Assembly (NCBI GenBank): GCA_045602385.1
Contig: JAZSBL010000042.1
Coordinates: forward strand, 1 to 64,000
Length of the DNA: 64,000 nt
Source of the DNA: SVTX01 sp045602385
Lineage (GTDB): Bacteria > Bacillota > Clostridia > Oscillospirales > CAG-272
Reading direction: 5' to 3'
In this document: positions 14,633-23,700 of the stretch, one piece after another
How positions within the stretch are numbered: position 1 is the first letter of the stretch
Layout: each line of letters opens with the position of its first letter
Translations under genes and position numbers: made by a program
The notes under the pieces: generated by a model
Seen by the model: the letters and a program-made list of their open reading frames with translations, nothing else
Databases searched by the model: none
What the model was told of the DNA's origin: nothing

Positions 14633-15487
14633 GTGGAAAAGAACAATTATAAGAAAAAGAGCAATTATAATAGAGGAGCGGACAAAAAGGATTTCCGTAA
14701 CAATGAAATAGCTACGCACCAAAGAAACAACAGAAACGAAGAGCAAGGCGAGGACACGGGACTTGTCGTGGGCAGAAATGCAGTCCGTGAGCTTTTAAAG
14801 TCAAACCGTGAGATAGACAAGATCTTGGTACAGCGCGGAGAGCGTGAGGGATCTATCGTAGTCCTTGTTGCTATGGCGATCGAAAAAGGAATCCCTGTAG
14901 TTGAGACCGACAAGAGCAAGCTCGATTCCCTTTCATCCTCTGCCCCCCATCAGGGTATTATTGCTATGGCTTCAGAAAAGGAATACTGCTCTGTTGAGGA
15001 TATTTTGAATATTGCCAAGGAAAGAGGAGAGGCTCCCCTTATTGTTATTGCGGACGGCATTACAGATCCGCACAATCTTGGCGCGCTTATCAGATGCGCC
15101 GAGGGCGCAGGCGCACATGGAATCATTATTCCCAAACGACGCTCCACGGGCTTAACACCTGTGGTTTCCAAAGCCTCTGCAGGTGCAATAGAGCATATGG
15201 CAATAGCAAAGGTTGCAAATATCTCCAATACGATTCGCTATCTTAAGGATAACGGACTTTGGATCTTTGCAGCCGAGGCGGGCGGGAAGCCCTATTACGA
15301 AACAGACTTCAAGGGTCCTTGCGGACTCGTATTCGGAAGTGAGGGCAACGGTGTATCACAGATAGTTATTGATAACTCAGATGCGCTGACATCTATTCCT
15401 ATGTATGGCAAGGTAAACTCCTTTAACGTTTCCACTGCAGCCTCCGTAATTCTCTGCGAGGCCGCAAGACAGAACAGAACAAAGTAA
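14633..15487 (+). CDS. rlmB: 23S rRNA 2'-O-methyltransferase, RlmB/TrmH group 3
   Basis: The product is 284 residues, starting at GTG 14633 after AAAGGGG. The first 45 residues are a basic, disordered tail (NNYKKKSNYNRG and onward). The substrate-binding domain (about 43-115) begins VVGRNAVRELL. The SPOUT methyltransferase domain has ADGITDPHNLGALIRCAEGA, VFGSEGNGVS and SFNVSTAASVILCEAAR. These match RlmB, which methylates the ribose of a G in 23S rRNA. It is followed after 18 bases by the large membrane protein gene, so the two are probably one transcript. Confidence 0.9.
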   Translation: MEKNNYKKKSNYNRGADKKDFRNNEIATHQRNNRNEEQGEDTGLVVGRNAVRELLKSNREIDKILVQRGEREGSIVVLVAMAIEKGIPVVETDKSKLDSLSSSAPHQGIIAMASEKEYCSVEDILNIAKERGEAPLIVIADGITDPHNLGALIRCAEGAGAHGIIIPKRRSTGLTPVVSKASAGAIEHMAIAKVANISNTIRYLKDNGLWIFAAEAGGKPYYETDFKGPCGLVFGSEGNGVSQIVIDNSDALTSIPMYGKVNSFNVSTAASVILCEAARQNRTK

Positions 15488-15505
15488 TCTACAAGGGGGA
15501 TCGCG

Positions 15506-18364
15506 ATGGCAAAAAAGAAAAAAAGCGAGATAGATGCTATTCTCGAACAGCTTAAAAATTCATATTTCGATGATTCCCGCGATATAGATGAGGAATCAAC
15601 CGAACAAGCCTTTGAATCCGAAGAGGATGCCGAGCTTGCGGCTGTGCTTGAAAAGATCTTCTCAGAATCCGAGGATGAATATAATGTGGCAAGCGACGAA
15701 TTTGAGCAATCCGAAGCTCCAAAAGCACCAAATGAGGAAGTGATCAAAGCAGAGATCGCTGAGCCTAAGACTGAGTATTCAGTTGAAACTCCTCAAGAAT
15801 CTACTACGGTTGCCGAGGAATCCGACAACGAGGATTCTCAAGCAGTAATTAACGACGTAAAAACAGAAGAAGAACGCGTTGACGACGTTCTGAAATCAAT
15901 GTTCCACTTTGGAGACTCCGAACCCCAAGCAGCTCCCGCTACCGTGGAGAATGGCGACATTTTGGATAGCAAGGTTGACGAGCCGGTATCCGTTGAGATG
16001 ACGGAGCCCTCACGATACGGCGCTATGGATACTGAGGCCGTTGATGTCATTGAGGAGCAGATTGCGGAAGAGCCCCTCCCCTCCTTGGTGGAAAACATAT
16101 CCGACGAGCTCCCCTCTAATGATGAGCCTGTGCTTAGTGATGCGACGGTGGAAGACTATTCCGGATTTGAGTTGATCGAGGAAGAACCGCAAAAGTCTTC
16201 TCTTGGCGATATTGTGGACTGTGATCCGTCCGCCACATATATCGACGAGCTTATTGAACAAGCAGCCGAGCCTATAGAAAAGAAAAAGATTGTTCTCTCT
16301 CCCGATGAGTACACTGACGACATTATGCAATATTCCCTTTCGGGTATTTCGTTCTACAAGCCCCAAAAGGATGTTGACTTTTCCGTGATTGAAGCCGCTA
16401 TCAAAGCAGAAGAAAATGCCGAGATCGGCGAGGTCGTAACAAGCACAGAGAGCACAGACTCCAAGTCGGATATAAGCGACAAGGACATAGCTCTTCTCAT
16501 GAAGCTTGGATACAGCGGCGAGATAAACGCAAGTGGAGAAAATGAGCATGCGCACAAAGTCATTTTTGACAAGAGCAAGACCTACGTTCCCGAAAGCCAC
16601 GATATCGTACACGGCTTCTCCGGGAAGGAATTTACAAGCAGAGCTCAGGCCCCTGCTATTCAAAAGAAATTCAAGCAGGATAAGCTTTCCATACTGATCA
16701 GCGCAATAATAGTATCCTTGCTTGCACTGATCGCGGTCGTCACCGATTTTATTGCGGTATTCTCATACGTAAAATATGACTCACTTACGCTAATATGCTT
16801 ATTGTGCTCGGTTGGCGCTTTACTGGTCATGTCTAAAAAGGTACTTTCGGGCATATCTGCGATCATCAAATTTGATACAAATCAGTATTCAGTTCCCTCT
16901 CTGCTGCTTATAGAGGGTGCCGCATGCAATCTGATAATGGGATTGATCCTTGCACTCGGATCTGCATCTATGACCGGTGGATACTATTATTCTGTTGGTG
17001 GATATGCCGTTCTGTATATGGCGATCGCCGCATGGAGCGAATGGATCGACTGCTGCCGAGAATCGGGCGTATTTGATTTTATTGCAACAAACAAAAAAAT
17101 GTACGTTGCAGAAAAGCGCACAAGCGCAGATTTTCACTACAACGAGAACAAACGCAGACACGCAAGCTCGTCCGAAAATACCGGCGGCAGATACATTGTA
17201 AAGCAAGCAAAATTTGTTAGCGGATTCCATAACAAGATCACAAGCAACAGATCCGGTATTTCAAAGATCTTTATAACAATTGGTATTATCCCTGCGATAG
17301 CTATAATCATGGGAATGGTAATAGCCATCGTTAACGACAGCCTTGTTTCGGGTCTCTCCGGAATGTCCTTTATCTTCTTCCTTTCAGCTCCGCTTTTAGG
17401 TGTTGTTTCCCTTTCCTTGGTCGAGCTTTTGAACTATTTCAAGCTCAAGCAGATCAACTCGGCCTTTATAAGCTCGGGGGCATTCGAATCTATATCCAAC
17501 GCGCGCTCGATTGTATTTAAGGACAGGGATGCCGTTGAGGTGGTCGCCTACACTCCTATAAACCCGAACAAGAATGCGGACAATCCCCGCAAGTGGCTTA
17601 ATATAGCAAGGCAGGTATTTGAAGCGCTTGGCGGACCGCTTTCGATAATTGAAAAAAACGAAAACACTTCTTCCTCCAACATCGAACACGATATCGCTAT
17701 AAACGCTATATCCGACAACGGTATCGATATATACTTTGATTCGTCAATGAATATACTGATCGGCGATCGCTCATACATGCAGGCGCACAACATTAAGGTT
17801 AAGACAGACGTTAATTTGACCGGTGCGATACGCGGTGCGGAGCGTTCGGTAATATATATGGCATTCGACAAAGTGCCGCAAATAGGATTGATCGTCACTA
17901 GCAAGGTGAAGAAAAGCTTCCTTAAGACTATCTCTCTCTTAAGCAGTAACGGTATTAATATCGAAGTTAAGTCCTATGAGCCTGAGGTAAATGAATACTT
18001 CTTTGAACTAAACGTTCCCGACTGTCCCATAACTACCGTGAAGCCTCTTAACTACGAGAGAGCCGATGCATCCGACGTTTCCGACTGCGAGCTTGTTTCC
18101 ACCAATTCGCTGGATATATGCCGCTCGATCGTATATTCAAAGGTCGTTGCAAGCGACATCAGAAAGGCAAAAGCACAACGCAAGACCCAATCAATCATTG
18201 GTTTTATTGCATCCGTTGCTCTGGGGCTCCTGCTTTGCTTGCCCTCGAACATTAAGCTTATCGGCTTTTTGCAGAAATACAGCCCTGTGCTCTTCTATGC
18301 AATTTCGATAGCGATGATAATCCCCAGCATTATACATATAGTAAAAGTTTTAAAGCGAAAGTAA
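15506..18364 (+). CDS. Large membrane protein resembling a catalytically dead P-type ATPase
   Basis: The product is 952 residues. Residues 1-390 are acidic and low-complexity. Four membrane helices follow (about 396-418, 425-443, 463-485 and 492-512), then a soluble linker, a helix pair (about 588-610 and 617-645), a soluble domain (650-890) and two final helices (895-913 and 927-948). The second pair has SAPLLGVVSLS where heavy-metal P-type pumps have CPCALGLATP. SGAFESISNARSIVFKDRDAV (659-677) aligns with the loop before and around the phosphorylation motif DKTGT, but the Asp is Lys672 and the rest is lost. NILIGDRSYMQAHNI (749-763) and the 793-825 block resemble the nucleotide and phosphorylation domains; TGD and GDGxND are absent. 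It lies between rlmB and the radical-SAM gene. A non-pumping sensor or scaffold role is inference. Confidence 0.6.
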   Translation: MAKKKKSEIDAILEQLKNSYFDDSRDIDEESTEQAFESEEDAELAAVLEKIFSESEDEYNVASDEFEQSEAPKAPNEEVIKAEIAEPKTEYSVETPQESTTVAEESDNEDSQAVINDVKTEEERVDDVLKSMFHFGDSEPQAAPATVENGDILDSKVDEPVSVEMTEPSRYGAMDTEAVDVIEEQIAEEPLPSLVENISDELPSNDEPVLSDATVEDYSGFELIEEEPQKSSLGDIVDCDPSATYIDELIEQAAEPIEKKKIVLSPDEYTDDIMQYSLSGISFYKPQKDVDFSVIEAAIKAEENAEIGEVVTSTESTDSKSDISDKDIALLMKLGYSGEINASGENEHAHKVIFDKSKTYVPESHDIVHGFSGKEFTSRAQAPAIQKKFKQDKLSILISAIIVSLLALIAVVTDFIAVFSYVKYDSLTLICLLCSVGALLVMSKKVLSGISAIIKFDTNQYSVPSLLLIEGAACNLIMGLILALGSASMTGGYYYSVGGYAVLYMAIAAWSEWIDCCRESGVFDFIATNKKMYVAEKRTSADFHYNENKRRHASSSENTGGRYIVKQAKFVSGFHNKITSNRSGISKIFITIGIIPAIAIIMGMVIAIVNDSLVSGLSGMSFIFFLSAPLLGVVSLSLVELLNYFKLKQINSAFISSGAFESISNARSIVFKDRDAVEVVAYTPINPNKNADNPRKWLNIARQVFEALGGPLSIIEKNENTSSSNIEHDIAINAISDNGIDIYFDSSMNILIGDRSYMQAHNIKVKTDVNLTGAIRGAERSVIYMAFDKVPQIGLIVTSKVKKSFLKTISLLSSNGINIEVKSYEPEVNEYFFELNVPDCPITTVKPLNYERADASDVSDCELVSTNSLDICRSIVYSKVVASDIRKAKAQRKTQSIIGFIASVALGLLLCLPSNIKLIGFLQKYSPVLFYAISIAMIIPSIIHIVKVLKRK

Positions 18365-18376
18365 AGAGAATTTAGC

Positions 18377-20233
18377 ATGAACGAAAAATTAAACGCCATA
18401 TTAAAGCAAGTATCAAAGCCCGGACGCTATTCGGGCGGAGAGTATGGCCAGATAATAAAAGACAAATCAAAAATCAAGGCAAGATTTGCCTTTGCATTCC
18501 CCGACACCTACGAGATAGGCATGTCAAACCTCGGTATAAGGATACTTTACGAGTCTCTTAACAGACAAGAGGATATTTGGTGTGAGAGAGTGTATGATCC
18601 TTGGGTGGACATGCAGGAAAAGATGAAGGAAAACAACATCCTTCTCTGGGCTCACGAAAGCAAGGACAACGTAAAGGACTTTGATTTCCTGGGCTTTACT
18701 CTTCAGTATGAAATGTCCTATACAAACGTATTGAACATGCTTGATCTCGCGGGCATGCCTTTGCGCTCCTCTGAGCGAGGTGAGGAATTCCCCATCGTGA
18801 TCGGTGGTGGCCCTTGCGCGTACAATCCCGAGCCTATTGCAGATTTCTTTGACATCTTCAATGTTGGAGAGGGTGAGAGCATGCTTGTAGAGGTAGTTCG
18901 TCTGTATATTCAGATGAAGGACGAGGGCAGATACACCAAGGCTGCATTCCTCCATGAGGCGGCAAGGACTATCCCCGGTGTATACGTTCCCTCTCTCTAC
19001 GACGTAGAATACAACGATGACGGAACTATCAAGGCATACCTGCCGAAATATGACGATATTCCCACCAAGATAACAAAGCGTATCGTTGAGGATCTGGATA
19101 AATCCATTTTCCCCGACTATGCTATAATGCCCTACACCGAGGTCGTTCACGACAGGATTATGCTTGAGGTATTCCGCGGATGCATCAGGGGCTGCCGCTT
19201 CTGTCAGGCGGGTATCGTTTACCGTCCCGTACGTGAAAAAACGCCCGACGTACTCAACGAGCAGGCAAAGTGCATTTTTGAAAATACCGGATACGAGGAG
19301 ATCTCGCTTTCCTCACTCTCGATAAGCGACTACACCGGACTTCCGGAGCTTACCGATAAGCTCCTTGAATGGACGAAGGACAACATGGTAAGCTTCTCGC
19401 TTCCCTCCCTTCGCGTTGACAGCTTTACAAAGGAGCTTATGGATAAGGTTGCGTCGGTTCGCTCTTCATCTCTTACGTTTGCACCCGAGGCAGGCTCACA
19501 AAGACTTCGCGACGTTATAAATAAGAACGTGCGCGAGGACGATCTTATGCGCGCGGTGAACGTTGCATTCGACGCAGGCAAGACGCTTGTCAAGCTTTAC
19601 TTTATGCAGGGTCTTCCTACCGAGACCGAGGAAGATCTGGCGGCTATCCCCGCGCTTGCAAAGAGCGTTATAGAGGCTTTCTACGCGAACCCGAACAGAA
19701 ACCGTGCAAAGCAGCCTCAGGTGACATTCAGCGTATCCCCCTTTATTCCCAAGCCCTTTACTCCCTTCCAGTGGGAGCCTCAGGATACACTTGACGTAAT
19801 AAAGCAGAAGCAGGAATTCATAGGCAGCTGTGTCAACGACAGAAAGATAAAATATCAGCACCACGACGCAGAGACCTGCAGGATAGAGGCCGTGCTTGCA
19901 AGAGGTGACAGAAGACTCTGTCCCGCGCTTGAGCTTGCATGCCGAGAGGGCTTTAAATTTGACGCGTGGAGCGAGTTCTTCGATTACAACAAATGGATAT
20001 CCGTATTCGAGAAAACCGGCGTAGATCCCGATTTTTACGCCAACAGAAGATACTCGTTTGACGAGGTTCTTCCCTGGGATATCATTGACTGTGGCGTTGA
20101 CAAGAGCTTCCTTGTACGCGAGTGCAAGAATGCCTACGCATCACAAACTACACCCAACTGCCGCGAGAAATGCTCGGGCTGTGGAGCAAACAAGCTGGGA
20201 GGTGAAAGAACATGCTGTCCGAAAAGAAAATAA
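18377..20233 (+). CDS. Radical SAM protein with B12-binding-like domain, TIGR03960 family
   Basis: The product is 618 residues. The N-terminal 200 residues carry a B12-binding-like fold (FAFPDTYEIGMSNLGIRILY). The radical SAM core follows, with FRGCIRGCRFCQAG at about 264-277 giving the CxxxCxxC cluster ligands. The C-terminal region has NCREKCSGCGANKLGG and a final CCPKRK, probably a second metal site. This protein and the next are an almost invariant pair in Firmicutes, often near ribonuclease G and ribosomal protein genes. The reaction is not established. The ribosome binding site is weak (AGAGAAT), and the gene is 12 bases after the membrane protein gene. Confidence 0.88.
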   Translation: MNEKLNAILKQVSKPGRYSGGEYGQIIKDKSKIKARFAFAFPDTYEIGMSNLGIRILYESLNRQEDIWCERVYDPWVDMQEKMKENNILLWAHESKDNVKDFDFLGFTLQYEMSYTNVLNMLDLAGMPLRSSERGEEFPIVIGGGPCAYNPEPIADFFDIFNVGEGESMLVEVVRLYIQMKDEGRYTKAAFLHEAARTIPGVYVPSLYDVEYNDDGTIKAYLPKYDDIPTKITKRIVEDLDKSIFPDYAIMPYTEVVHDRIMLEVFRGCIRGCRFCQAGIVYRPVREKTPDVLNEQAKCIFENTGYEEISLSSLSISDYTGLPELTDKLLEWTKDNMVSFSLPSLRVDSFTKELMDKVASVRSSSLTFAPEAGSQRLRDVINKNVREDDLMRAVNVAFDAGKTLVKLYFMQGLPTETEEDLAAIPALAKSVIEAFYANPNRNRAKQPQVTFSVSPFIPKPFTPFQWEPQDTLDVIKQKQEFIGSCVNDRKIKYQHHDAETCRIEAVLARGDRRLCPALELACREGFKFDAWSEFFDYNKWISVFEKTGVDPDFYANRRYSFDEVLPWDIIDCGVDKSFLVRECKNAYASQTTPNCREKCSGCGANKLGGERTCCPKRK

Positions 20234-20940
20234 CTCCCGGAGAAAAGAAGCTTGCGCTCCCTTTGCTTGAAAATCCGATAACTGTCAGGATCAAATTCTG
20301 TAAAACGGGAAATCTTCAGTTCGTGTCGCACCTTGATCTGCAGAGGACCTTCCACCGCGTGCTTGTTCGAGCAAACATCCCTATGTGGTACACAAAGGGA
20401 TTCAATCCCCACGCCAAGCTTGTTTTCGGTCTTCCCTTGTCGGTTGGCACCGAGAGCATGTGCGAGATGGCTGACCTCAGGATAGAGCGCAAAATTGAGC
20501 TTAAAGACATAGTCAAGCAGCTCAACGAGCAGCTCACAGATGAGATGTACGTTCTTGACGCTTACTATCCAACAACTAAATTTGCCGATATAGCGTATGC
20601 AGAATATACCATCACCTTAAAGTCGGAGCATATCACTCCCGATACGGCACTTAAGGCGACAAGCCTTTTCGCGCTTCCGATAATGATGACCAAAAAATCA
20701 AAATCGGGCGAAAAAGAGGTGGATATTACAAGCTATATTAAAAAAATTCAGTTTGACTCATGTGACGGTCAGCTTGTAGCAAAGGCTATCCTTTCTGCCG
20801 GAAGCCAGGAAAATCTTAATCCCGAATATATCGTGTCGGCTCTCCGCGGCTGTGAAGCTCTTAAGACAGAGCTTGAGGATATGACCTACACGATCATGAG
20901 AAATAAGGTCTATGACGGCTTTATGGTTGAGTTTAAGTAA
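20212..20940 (+). CDS. DUF2344 / TIGR03936 protein, partner of the radical SAM enzyme
   Basis: The product is 242 residues and overlaps the end of the preceding gene by 22 bases in another frame, so translation is coupled. TVRIKFCKTGNLQFVSHLDL and KGFNPHAKLVFGLPLSVGTES are the family signatures. In some lineages it is fused to the radical SAM protein, which implies one function. Its role is unknown; an RNA-related modification has been suggested from gene context only. Confidence 0.88.
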   Translation: MLSEKKITPGEKKLALPLLENPITVRIKFCKTGNLQFVSHLDLQRTFHRVLVRANIPMWYTKGFNPHAKLVFGLPLSVGTESMCEMADLRIERKIELKDIVKQLNEQLTDEMYVLDAYYPTTKFADIAYAEYTITLKSEHITPDTALKATSLFALPIMMTKKSKSGEKEVDITSYIKKIQFDSCDGQLVAKAILSAGSQENLNPEYIVSALRGCEALKTELEDMTYTIMRNKVYDGFMVEFK

Positions 20941-20979
20941 ATTATACGGCACTATCCGTTAAAATGGAGGAAAGAAAAA

Positions 20980-21402
20980 ATGGCAATTAAAATGAGAGTT
21001 CTCTGCTATCCCGAGAACAACAAAAAGCTTCACACTATTGCAGAGATAATCAAGGCTGAGTATAATCTTAACGTAAACTCGGTGGATAGAATTCCCCCTG
21101 CATACTCTTGCGACAAGGAAAGACTTGTTATCCTTGCTACTCAGATCAAGGGTAATCTTCCAGACAGCTACCGCTTGTTTGTTCGCGAGCTTACGAAGGC
21201 AAGAGCTGCAAACGTTGCGATCATCGCCGCAGGTGACGAGCCTTGCGTTGAGAGAACAAAGGAGCTTCTGCGCGAGGCAGGCACAAACGTTATCGATGAC
21301 GTACATAACGTAAAGATCGGTTTGTTTAACACAAAGGTTACAGACGAGGAAAAGGCTGCTGTTCTTGATTGGGTTAAGGAGTGCGTTGAAAAGCTTGCTT
21401 AA
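20980..21402 (+). CDS. Conserved-looking 140-residue protein, function unknown
   Basis: A GGAGGAAAG site precedes the ATG. The sequence is an alternating alpha/beta pattern: MRVLCYPENNKKLHTIAEII, then RLVILATQIKGNLPDS, then NVAIIAAGDEPCVERTKELL, then VKIGLFNTKV. This fits a small flavodoxin-like or receiver-like fold of about five strands. There is no visible FMN loop or phospho-acceptor pocket. It is 39 bases from the DUF2344 gene and ends at a terminator, so it is probably the last gene of the rlmB-DUF2344 unit. Codon use is of the highly expressed type. Confidence 0.6.
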   Translation: MAIKMRVLCYPENNKKLHTIAEIIKAEYNLNVNSVDRIPPAYSCDKERLVILATQIKGNLPDSYRLFVRELTKARAANVAIIAAGDEPCVERTKELLREAGTNVIDDVHNVKIGLFNTKVTDEEKAAVLDWVKECVEKLA

Positions 21403-21420
21403 AACAATATAAGCAAAAAT

Positions 21421-21455
21421 AAAGGAGACTGAAATTCAGTCTCCTTTATTTTTTA
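21421..21455. terminator. Bidirectional terminator between convergent genes
   Basis: Thirteen-base arms (21421-21433 and 21435-21447) form a near-perfect palindrome, followed by ATTTTTTATT on the plus strand and AT-rich sequence on the minus strand. Confidence 0.85.
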
Positions 21456-22319
21456 TTCAACTGTTATCAGCTCGTAATCCTTGGAGCCAAAGCCAAGCTT
21501 TTCTGCGGCATCTATTGTCAGAGTGCCGTTTCTGCTCTCTATACGCTCAATAAGGTGAGCCTTATTTTTGTCGTCACAGCCGTACACGAGATCAACACAC
21601 GCCTTATCTATCGCAATCGGATCAAGCGAGGCGAGAATGCCTATATCGGCGATATACGGGTCCTCTGCCTTTGCGCAACAGTCGCAATCTACCGACATGT
21701 TCATCATGACGTTAACATATGCGATCTTGCCGTCAAAATAATCAACAACAGACTTTGCCGCATCCGCCATAGATTCAAGAAATGAATCGTGGTCAGAATT
21801 CCAGAAATTCTCGGTATCACCGACACCGTGTATATACTTCTTACCGTATGAGGATGCAACACCGATCGACAACTGCTTTATCGCTCCGCCAAAGCCGCCC
21901 ATTGGATGCCCTTTGAAGTGCGAAAGCACGAGCATTGAGTCATAGTTAACTAAGTTTTTTCCAACATAGTTTTTCTTTATCTGTTTGCCCTCCGGAATAG
22001 CAAGCTCCAGATCCGGGCCCTCTGCGTCAAGCAGATCGACCTTGAAGCTCTCGCTCCAGCCGTGATCGCGCAGAGTCTGAAGATGTATCTTGGTTTCGTG
22101 TCTTGCGCCCTGATATGCCGTGTTGCACTCCACCACTGTGCCGCCCACGTGCTCAATGATCGGCTTCCACATATCGGGCTTTAGAAAGTTCTGATTTCCC
22201 TTTTCGCCGGAATGTACCTTTATAGCTACGTTCCCTCCCAGACTGCATCCGAGAAGCTTATACAGCTTAAGCACATTATCCGGAGTGATCTCTCGTGTAA
22301 AATATACCTTTGAGCTCAT
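21453..22319 (-). CDS. DUF362 family protein
   Basis: The product is 288 residues. The DUF362 pattern is clear: VAIKVHSGEKGNQNFLKPDM, then VLSHFKGHPMGGFGGAIKQL, then NMSVDCDCCAKAEDPYIADIG and DPIAIDKACVDLV. The CDCC cluster may bind metal. Many DUF362 proteins carry a separate ferredoxin domain, which is missing here. Function is unknown. An AAAGGAG site precedes the ATG; 16 bases separate it from the kinase gene upstream, so they are co-transcribed. Confidence 0.85.
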   Translation of the reverse strand: MSSKVYFTREITPDNVLKLYKLLGCSLGGNVAIKVHSGEKGNQNFLKPDMWKPIIEHVGGTVVECNTAYQGARHETKIHLQTLRDHGWSESFKVDLLDAEGPDLELAIPEGKQIKKNYVGKNLVNYDSMLVLSHFKGHPMGGFGGAIKQLSIGVASSYGKKYIHGVGDTENFWNSDHDSFLESMADAAKSVVDYFDGKIAYVNVMMNMSVDCDCCAKAEDPYIADIGILASLDPIAIDKACVDLVYGCDDKNKAHLIERIESRNGTLTIDAAEKLGFGSKDYELITVE

Positions 22320-22335
22320 TTTTATCTCCTTTAGG

Positions 22336-22917
22336 TCACATTACCTTTGGTGATACGAATGTAGTCTGATCCTTGCTATATGCCTCGAGGTTTTCCATGA
22401 TAAGAGCAACCACCTCGTCAGGAGTCTTTGACGTTGTATCAATAACTATATTAAAATTGTTGTAGTCGTAATAGTCTACTCCGTAAATATCAACGAAGCG
22501 ATCTCTCTCAACGCGGCTTCTTTCCACAAGCTTTGCGCAAGCCTCGTCAACAGTCTCATAATGCTCCTCACATCCGCGCTGATTCTTCATGACACGCTTT
22601 GCAGCCTCCATAGGCTCAATTGTCAAGAATATCTTAAATGTATTCTTGGCAAAATGCCACGCCATTCTGGAGTCAAATATAAGCTTGTCATCCTTGCGCT
22701 CCTCTGAAAGCTTGGTAACTGTTCCGTCGATCTCGTGGTCAAGCGAGGGATCGTCGTTAAGTCTCTTATTAAGCTCCAGGGTGGTTATTCCAAGTCTGCG
22801 CGCGTACTCGCGATTTATTGTTCCGGTGCTGAATATCTCGTATCCGTATCTCTCTTTCATTATATTGCATACGGTCGTTTTTCCGCTTCCGAGTCTTCCT
22901 GTGATAGATATAAGCAT
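22336..22917 (-). CDS. Cytidylate kinase-like nucleotide kinase
   Basis: The product is 193 residues. The P-loop GRLGSGKT is at 7-14. FDSRMAWHF and the lid-like ERSRVERDRFVDIYGVDYYD match the cytidylate kinase-like (AAA) family found alongside true Cmk in Firmicutes. The substrate is probably a nucleoside monophosphate. GGAGGGG precedes the start. Confidence 0.75.
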   Translation of the reverse strand: MLISITGRLGSGKTTVCNIMKERYGYEIFSTGTINREYARRLGITTLELNKRLNDDPSLDHEIDGTVTKLSEERKDDKLIFDSRMAWHFAKNTFKIFLTIEPMEAAKRVMKNQRGCEEHYETVDEACAKLVERSRVERDRFVDIYGVDYYDYNNFNIVIDTTSKTPDEVVALIMENLEAYSKDQTTFVSPKVM

Positions 22918-22944
22918 TTGCCCCTCCGATTTTTTTAATAAAAC

Positions 22945-22997
22945 TAACCGACTTTTCCACTATACATTTGAATGTATTATGAGAGAAAAGTCGGTTA
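22945..22997 (-). terminator. Nested hairpin terminator after the lipoprotein gene
   Basis: Thirteen-base perfect arms (22945-22957 and 22985-22997) enclose a second small hairpin (22962-22968 with 22971-22977). It is downstream of the minus-strand gene at 23007 and followed on that strand by TTTTATTAAAA. Confidence 0.75.
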
Positions 22998-23006
22998 TCG
23001 TTTAAA

Positions 23007-23603
23007 TTATTCCTCTGATGATTTAATCAGCATTACGGTAAACTGAGCTCCGTCAACAAGGAATGCATCCTTAAGCGAACCGTCACCAAGTCCCTTCTTG
23101 ATCTGATCTGCGCTGAGGTTTATTGCCGCATCGTCCTTAAGAGCAAAGCATCCTGCGATCTCCTCAGCAGTAAGTGCTTCAGGGGCGACCTTCTTGTCCT
23201 CATTACCGTTGCGCTTTTCCTTGAGCTCATCGGTCAACTGTCCTGATACGTTGGAGACAAATCCCCAATAGTCACCGTTCTTCTTGTCAGCCTTCATACC
23301 GCCTATCTGGGTGATAGAGTTTTCCTTATCAACCTTACATACCCAATCGGCCTCGACGGAAAGATATGCCTGGACGACGTTCAAAATAGTGGGCTCTGCG
23401 TGTCCCTTATATGTATAATCTATGGCCTCCACCTGGGTCTTTCCTGTGGCATCTTTGATTTGGAAAGAAACCGTTACCGTATACATGTCTCTTTCGGGAA
23501 TAGCTATGTCGGCATTCCCCGAACCACTGCTATCACATGAAAAGAATACACAAGCGATCATTGAAAGAACCAATACCAATGACACGAGCCTAATTATTTT
23601 CAT
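23007..23603 (-). CDS. Lipoprotein with DUF4430-like domain
   Basis: The product is 198 residues. The start at 23603 follows GGAGGAATATAAA; an upstream in-frame ATG lies before that site. MKIIRLVSLVLVLSMIACVF with Cys about residue 23 (FFSCD) is a lipoprotein signal, so the protein is anchored outside the membrane. The domain begins TVSFQIKDATGK and has EPTILNVVQAYL and KNGDYWGFVSN, which fits DUF4430, a beta-grasp-like domain of surface and cobalamin-binding-type proteins. Ligand unknown. Confidence 0.7.
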   Translation of the reverse strand: MKIIRLVSLVLVLSMIACVFFSCDSSGSGNADIAIPERDMYTVTVSFQIKDATGKTQVEAIDYTYKGHAEPTILNVVQAYLSVEADWVCKVDKENSITQIGGMKADKKNGDYWGFVSNVSGQLTDELKEKRNGNEDKKVAPEALTAEEIAGCFALKDDAAINLSADQIKKGLGDGSLKDAFLVDGAQFTVMLIKSSEE

Positions 23604-23700
23604 TTTATATTCCTCCATAGGTTACAAATAACTACGGTAATTATACAATATTATAAGGAATTTGTCAAGTGTATTCTCTACAAACAATTAAATTATTTTA

